Source: an uncultured Spirochaetales bacterium
GTDB taxonomy: Bacteria > Spirochaetota > Spirochaetia > Sphaerochaetales > Sphaerochaetaceae
Assembly: GCA_949292445.1 (NCBI GenBank)
Contig: CASEZU010000086.1
Coordinates: 1-10,089 of the forward strand
DNA length: 10,089 nt
Direction of reading: 5' to 3'
Both the position numbers and the translations under genes were made by a program. Shown here in pieces: positions 6,698-10,089 of this stretch (positions are counted from its first letter, which is position 1; each line of letters begins with the position of its first letter). Below the pieces are notes generated by a model. That model was not told where the DNA came from. It saw nothing but the letters and a program-made list of their open reading frames with translations, and searched no databases.

Positions 6698-7416
6698 GAA
6701 TTCATGTCTGGGCAGAAAACATGCCTCTCGATATCCATAAGGATGAGATGCGGAGGATATATCCGGACGGAATAGAGCATGCCCTTGCCGGATTCCTTTC
6801 TGAAGAAGAGGATCTTGAGGTTTCGGCATCGAGGGGAACTGATCCTGAATACGGTATTACCGAAGAGATTGTTTCAGGAACGGATGTTCTTGTGTACTGG
6901 AGCCACAAGCACTGGAGGGAAATCCCGGAAGAGAAGGTCTCGCTTCTTCATGAGGCCGTTCTCGGAGGAATGGGACTTGTGCTCCTCCATTCCGCTCATG
7001 CATCAAAAATCTTCGCACGGCTTCTTGGCACAAGGACTACCGCGCTGACATGGCATGAGGATGCGGAACGGCAGAGAGTGTTCACAGTCCTTCCGTCCCA
7101 TCCGATATCGGCAGGACTCCCGCCTTATTTTGATATAGCGGAGGATGAATCATACGGGGAGTATTTTGATATACCGCAGCCTGATGAGCTTGTGTTCATA
7201 ACTGTTTCTGAGGGGATGGATGCCCTCAGGAGCGGCTGCTGTTTCTACAGGGGCAAGGGGCGGATATTCTACTTCTCTTCCGGACATGAGACGTATCCGG
7301 TTTATTACCAGAAGGAAGTGCAGAAGGTAATTCTGAACGCAGTCCGCTGGGCTGCGCCTGACTCACACGCTGCCTGGCCCATCAGGACCATTGAGAAAAG
7401 GAGGAATGAAATATGA
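6694..7416 (+). CDS. ThuA-like domain protein (sugar utilisation)
   Basis: The protein is 240 residues when started at the ATG at 6694. An in-frame ATG at 6676 would add six residues, but GGAGG at 6682-6686 lies seven bases before 6694 and would be inside that longer version. The fold is class I glutamine-amidotransferase-like, as in ThuA. Visible family motifs are VLVYWSHKHW (65-74), GLVLLHSAHASKIFARLLGT (94-113), SHPISAGLP (135-143), EDESYGEYF (150-158) and GRIFYFSSGHE (189-199). The nucleophilic cysteine of true amidotransferases is replaced here by LLHSAH, which is normal for ThuA proteins. The rhizobial ThuA is needed, with the dehydrogenase ThuB, for use of trehalose and related disaccharides through 3-keto forms; the exact ThuA reaction is not settled to my knowledge. 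Gene overlaps on both sides (ATGA each) place it in the middle of the catabolic block. Confidence 0.85.
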   Translation: MRIHVWAENMPLDIHKDEMRRIYPDGIEHALAGFLSEEEDLEVSASRGTDPEYGITEEIVSGTDVLVYWSHKHWREIPEEKVSLLHEAVLGGMGLVLLHSAHASKIFARLLGTRTTALTWHEDAERQRVFTVLPSHPISAGLPPYFDIAEDESYGEYFDIPQPDELVFITVSEGMDALRSGCCFYRGKGRIFYFSSGHETYPVYYQKEVQKVILNAVRWAAPDSHAAWPIRTIEKRRNEI

Positions 7417-8807
7417 TGGACTACAATCTCAGAATAGGGCTTGTTCCGATGCGGAGGGATGTCACTCCGCGTCCGGGTATCTTCAACTGGGAGAAAGCGG
7501 AGATACGCGGAAGATATTTCACGAAAGCAATCAGGGAGAAATTCACGGATGACCGTATCTCCTTTGCCACGATTGACGGCATAAATAACGAGGATCTTCT
7601 TTACAGTGAGAAGGATGTCCCCAAGGCTGTAGAAATGCTGAGGAAGCAGAATGTGAATGCAATATTCATAATCAACTGCAATTTCGGCAATGAAGAGGCT
7701 GCCGGCCAGATTGCAAAGGCAATGGACATGCCGGTGCTTCTGTGGGGTCCCCTTGATGATGAGTTTGACAAGGATGGCATGCGTTACACGGACAGCCAGT
7801 GCGGCTGTTTCGGAATAAGCCGGCAGTTCCAGAGACGCGGTATCCCGTTCAGCTATATTGTCTCCTGCCGTCTCGAGGATCCTGAATTTGAGGAAGGATT
7901 CAGAAGATTCTGCTCTGCCGCCTGCATGGTGAGGAATTTCCGCGGTATGAGGATCGCCTCCGTCGGCTGCCGGCCAAAACCATTCTGTTCGGTCATGTTC
8001 AATGAGAGCGAGCTCATGGAGAAGTTCGATATCCAGGTGATCCCGGTCAACCTTGCCGTTGCTATTGATAAATACAACAGGATTCTGAAAGAACGGGATG
8101 CAGAACTTGAGGAAGGTGCGAAAATCTTCAGGGAGAGATACGAGGTGGATGCGGATTCTGCGCCTCTTCTGAAAAAGCAGTATGCCTTTGTGCTTCTCTA
8201 CAGGGAGATCATGGAGGAATACAACGTCAGCGCCATAAGTGCCGAGTGCTGGACAGCCATGCAGCTGGGAGTAGGGGCAATGCCATGTTCCGCATATTCG
8301 ATACTTGCTGATGAAGGCATAATCGTCGGCTGCGAAAGCGATCTGATGGGAACAATAACGATGGCGCTTCTCTCCGCAGCCACGCTTGGACGGAAGATTC
8401 CGTTCTTCGGTGAATTCACTGTCCGGCATCCGACTGACAGGAACATACAGCTCCTGTGGCATTGCGGCCCCTTCGCATATTCACTGAAAAAGCCGGGAGC
8501 TGCGGCAAAGATGGTCAACATGCGTCAGTGGTTCCCTGTGAAGGACGGAATGTATACGATCGCAAGGCTTGATCAGGAGAAAGGTTCATATAAGCTCCTT
8601 GACGGTTCTTTCGAGACAGCTGAAGGACCGCATACATTCGGAACATATCTGTGGGCGAAGTTCAGGAACAGGGAGGCTTGGGAGAAAAAGCTCATCGACG
8701 GGCCGTATATCCATCATTTTGCAGAGATTGAAGGTGACTGGACCGGTGCTTTTGATGAGTTCGCACGCTATATACCTGATCTTTCGATTGACAAAGTGGA
8801 GGAATGA
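7413..8807 (+). CDS. L-fucose/L-arabinose isomerase-family protein
   Basis: The 464-residue protein resembles the shorter L-fucose isomerase-related group (COG2407 type), which interconverts aldoses and ketoses with a divalent metal. After an N-terminal alpha/beta region (IGLVPMRRD at 8-16; NAIFIINCNFGNEEAA at 82-97), a central domain follows with VLLWGPLD (108-115). The C-terminal part contains ISAECWTAMQ (275-284), CESDLMGTITMALLSAATLG (307-326), LLWHCGPF (347-354) and GPYIHHFAE (430-438). By analogy with fucose isomerase, E278, E308 or D310, and H350 or H434/H435 are candidate metal ligands; this has not been aligned. The protein has 12 cysteines, including QCGC at 129-132, which is high. 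GGAGG at 7400-7404 is eight bases before ATG 7413, which overlaps the ThuA-like stop (ATGA). The neighbouring aldolase and kinase fit a role in making a ketose for phosphorylation. Confidence 0.8.
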   Translation: MMDYNLRIGLVPMRRDVTPRPGIFNWEKAEIRGRYFTKAIREKFTDDRISFATIDGINNEDLLYSEKDVPKAVEMLRKQNVNAIFIINCNFGNEEAAGQIAKAMDMPVLLWGPLDDEFDKDGMRYTDSQCGCFGISRQFQRRGIPFSYIVSCRLEDPEFEEGFRRFCSAACMVRNFRGMRIASVGCRPKPFCSVMFNESELMEKFDIQVIPVNLAVAIDKYNRILKERDAELEEGAKIFRERYEVDADSAPLLKKQYAFVLLYREIMEEYNVSAISAECWTAMQLGVGAMPCSAYSILADEGIIVGCESDLMGTITMALLSAATLGRKIPFFGEFTVRHPTDRNIQLLWHCGPFAYSLKKPGAAAKMVNMRQWFPVKDGMYTIARLDQEKGSYKLLDGSFETAEGPHTFGTYLWAKFRNREAWEKKLIDGPYIHHFAEIEGDWTGAFDEFARYIPDLSIDKVEE

Positions 8808-8810
8808 GAA

Positions 8811-9629
8811 ATGCTTGCAGATCTTAAGGAAATACTTTCCATAGCAGAAGAAAGGAAATGTGCTGTCCCGGCATTCAATATCTATAACACAGAAACAGTC
8901 ATGGGAGTTGCGCGGGCAGCGGAGAAAATGAATTTCCCCGTTATTTTCCAGATCTATTCCCGCCTTTTTGACAAGGAGAACGGCCGTTTTGCCCTTGCCT
9001 GCGCAAAGGAGGCCGCGGCAGAGCTCCATGTGCCCTGTGCGATCCATCTTGATCATGGTGCCGGAATCCCCGAGGTCATGAGGGCTCTCAGATATGGGGC
9101 TTCTTCAATAATGATTGATGCCTCCACTGAACCTCTTGAGGAGAATATCAGGCGGACAAAGGAATGCAGGGAACTCTGCGATATGGTCGGTGTAGCAATC
9201 GAGGGAGAGCTCGGACATGTGGGGTCTGTCAATGATGAGTCATCTGCAGCTTTTACCGATCCGGCAGAAGCCGAGAAGTATGTCAGGGAGACAGGAGTGG
9301 CGGCGCTTGCCGTGCAGATCGGCAACGCCCATGGCCGCTATAAGAAAGCACCGGCCCTTGATATTCCAAGGACGCGGGAAATAAGGGAAGCTGCCGGCAT
9401 ACCTCTTGTTCTCCATGGCGGAACGGGAATTCCTGATGATCAGATACGCGCAGCCATAGAAAATGGCGTGCGGAAGGTAAATTTCGGTACAGATGTCTGT
9501 TATGCATTCCTGGATGCGGTGAGAAAGGTTCCTGAATCGCTTTATGCTCTTGATCTTGCCATGGAAGGAGCTGTCGAGGCGGTGGAGGCTTATGCTGAGT
9601 CGAAGATAAGACTTCTCGGAGGATTCTGA
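8811..9629 (+). CDS. Class II (zinc) fructose-bisphosphate/tagatose-bisphosphate-type aldolase
   Basis: The 272-residue cytoplasmic enzyme has a TIM-barrel fold and splits a ketose bisphosphate or ketose 1-phosphate into dihydroxyacetone phosphate and an aldehyde. HLDHG at 79-83 holds the catalytic aspartate (D81) and a zinc histidine (H82). EGELGHVG (131-138) carries the conserved glutamate. NAHG (172-175, H174) and VLHGGTGIP (200-208, H202) give the other two zinc ligands. NFGTD (224-228) is the phosphate/substrate loop, differing slightly from the common N[IV]AT[DE]. The length is on the short side, close to GatY/KbaY and the shorter class II enzymes rather than to E. coli FbaA. GGAGG at 8798-8802, eight bases before ATG, starts it three bases after the isomerase stop. 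The following kinase start overlaps its stop. A dedicated aldolase beside an isomerase and kinase points to a sugar route outside central glycolysis. Confidence 0.92.
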   Translation: MLADLKEILSIAEERKCAVPAFNIYNTETVMGVARAAEKMNFPVIFQIYSRLFDKENGRFALACAKEAAAELHVPCAIHLDHGAGIPEVMRALRYGASSIMIDASTEPLEENIRRTKECRELCDMVGVAIEGELGHVGSVNDESSAAFTDPAEAEKYVRETGVAALAVQIGNAHGRYKKAPALDIPRTREIREAAGIPLVLHGGTGIPDDQIRAAIENGVRKVNFGTDVCYAFLDAVRKVPESLYALDLAMEGAVEAVEAYAESKIRLLGGF

Positions 9630-10089
9630 TGAGCAGGATTGCAGGAATAGGAGCTGCTCTGTTTGATCTCATCCTCTATTCAGAGAAATTCCCGACAGAG
9701 GATACAAAGGAGACTGCTGCTGCGACTGTGGTGCAGGGGGGAGGCCCCTGTTCAACTGCGCTTGTTGCAGTCAGAAAGCTGGGAGTAGATGCCTCATACA
9801 TCGGTGTTGTTTCGGATGATATGTTCGGAAGATTCATCATGGAGGATTTCATAAAATGGGGTGTGGATGTATCGGCTCTGATTGTCAAGCCTGGATATGA
9901 GACTGCACATTCTGCGGTTCTCTGTTCAAGAGATTCCGGAAGTCGTACATGTGTGTTCTCATTGGGCAATATCCCGGATCCTGATCCTGCTGATTATGAT
10001 CTGGAGGCGATACTCAGGGACACGGAGATCCTGCACCTCGACGGGTATTATCACGATATTGCCATGAAGGCTGCTGATATCGTCCATCG
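9629..10089 (+). CDS. PfkB-family sugar kinase (3' end cut by window)
   Basis: The reading frame from the ATG at 9629 stays open to the window edge and gives the first 153 residues. The start overlaps the aldolase stop (TGATG), with GGAGG at 9618-9622 six bases upstream. GIGAALFD (residues 6-13) is the opening strand of ribokinase-fold kinases with the substrate-binding aspartate. QGGGPCSTALVAVRKLG (36-52) matches the N-terminal PfkB signature. GVVSDDMFG (59-67) and ILHLDGYY (134-141) follow in the expected places. The catalytic GAGD motif and ATP site should lie beyond position 10089. The family phosphorylates sugars such as ribose, fructose, tagatose phosphate and 2-keto-3-deoxy acids. Beside an aldolase, phosphorylation of a ketose is most likely, but the substrate is inferred only from context. 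Confidence 0.88.
   Translation, partial: MSRIAGIGAALFDLILYSEKFPTEDTKETAAATVVQGGGPCSTALVAVRKLGVDASYIGVVSDDMFGRFIMEDFIKWGVDVSALIVKPGYETAHSAVLCSRDSGSRTCVFSLGNIPDPDPADYDLEAILRDTEILHLDGYYHDIAMKAADIVH

Noticed and set aside
7305..8462. Long open frame on the - strand (about 385 codons) opposite the ThuA-like and isomerase genes
   Set aside because: It shows no recognisable domain and has a scrambled, histidine- and arginine-rich composition. It is opposite two well-supported genes whose codon pattern leaves the reverse frame open.
1..10089. Defence system, mobile element, CRISPR array or phage gene
   Set aside because: All clearly coding stretches are transport or sugar-metabolism families. No direct-repeat array, transposase, integrase or terminal repeat was seen by eye on either strand.

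Overview
The window reads as ordinary bacterial chromosome and is almost fully coding. Every gene lies on the + strand, base composition is roughly balanced by eye, and nearly every start has a strong GGAGG-type ribosome binding site. I see no tRNA, rRNA, CRISPR array, transposase, integrase or phage gene. The best guess for the host is a spirochaete of the Sphaerochaeta/Treponema type. The main evidence is the sugar-binding protein: its signal peptide ends in a cysteine-free FASGSTEQ-like junction, as often seen in that group, which implies a periplasm. Sugar ABC operons without their own ATPase also fit. Anaerobic Firmicutes carry similar gene sets, so this assignment is tentative.

Layout. 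(1) Positions 1-1096: the last codons of one permease and a complete second permease of a BMP/Bmp-type (nucleoside or simple sugar) ABC importer, closed by a clear rho-independent terminator. (2) 1100-2420: a single FAD-dependent oxidoreductase gene with its own candidate promoter. A 20-bp perfect palindrome lies across its stop codon, and a possible terminator follows. (3) 2421-10089 and beyond: an AT-rich control region, then one tightly packed catabolic operon. Its order is periplasmic sugar-binding protein, two MalF/MalG-type permeases, Gfo/Idh/MocA NAD(P) dehydrogenase, ThuA-like protein, fucose/arabinose-isomerase-family protein, class II aldolase, and a PfkB-family kinase cut by the window end.

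How the operon may work. The binding protein and permeases import a sugar or glycoside, with an ATPase presumably supplied from elsewhere. The dehydrogenase plus ThuA-like protein resemble the ThuB/ThuA pair of rhizobial disaccharide use, where the sugar is first oxidised to a 3-keto form. The isomerase, kinase and aldolase then form a classical aldose to ketose to ketose-phosphate to two-triose route. The joining of these two modules is the most interesting feature of the window. The substrate cannot be read from sequence. No transcription factor, glycoside hydrolase or transporter ATPase is visible; these may lie outside the window.
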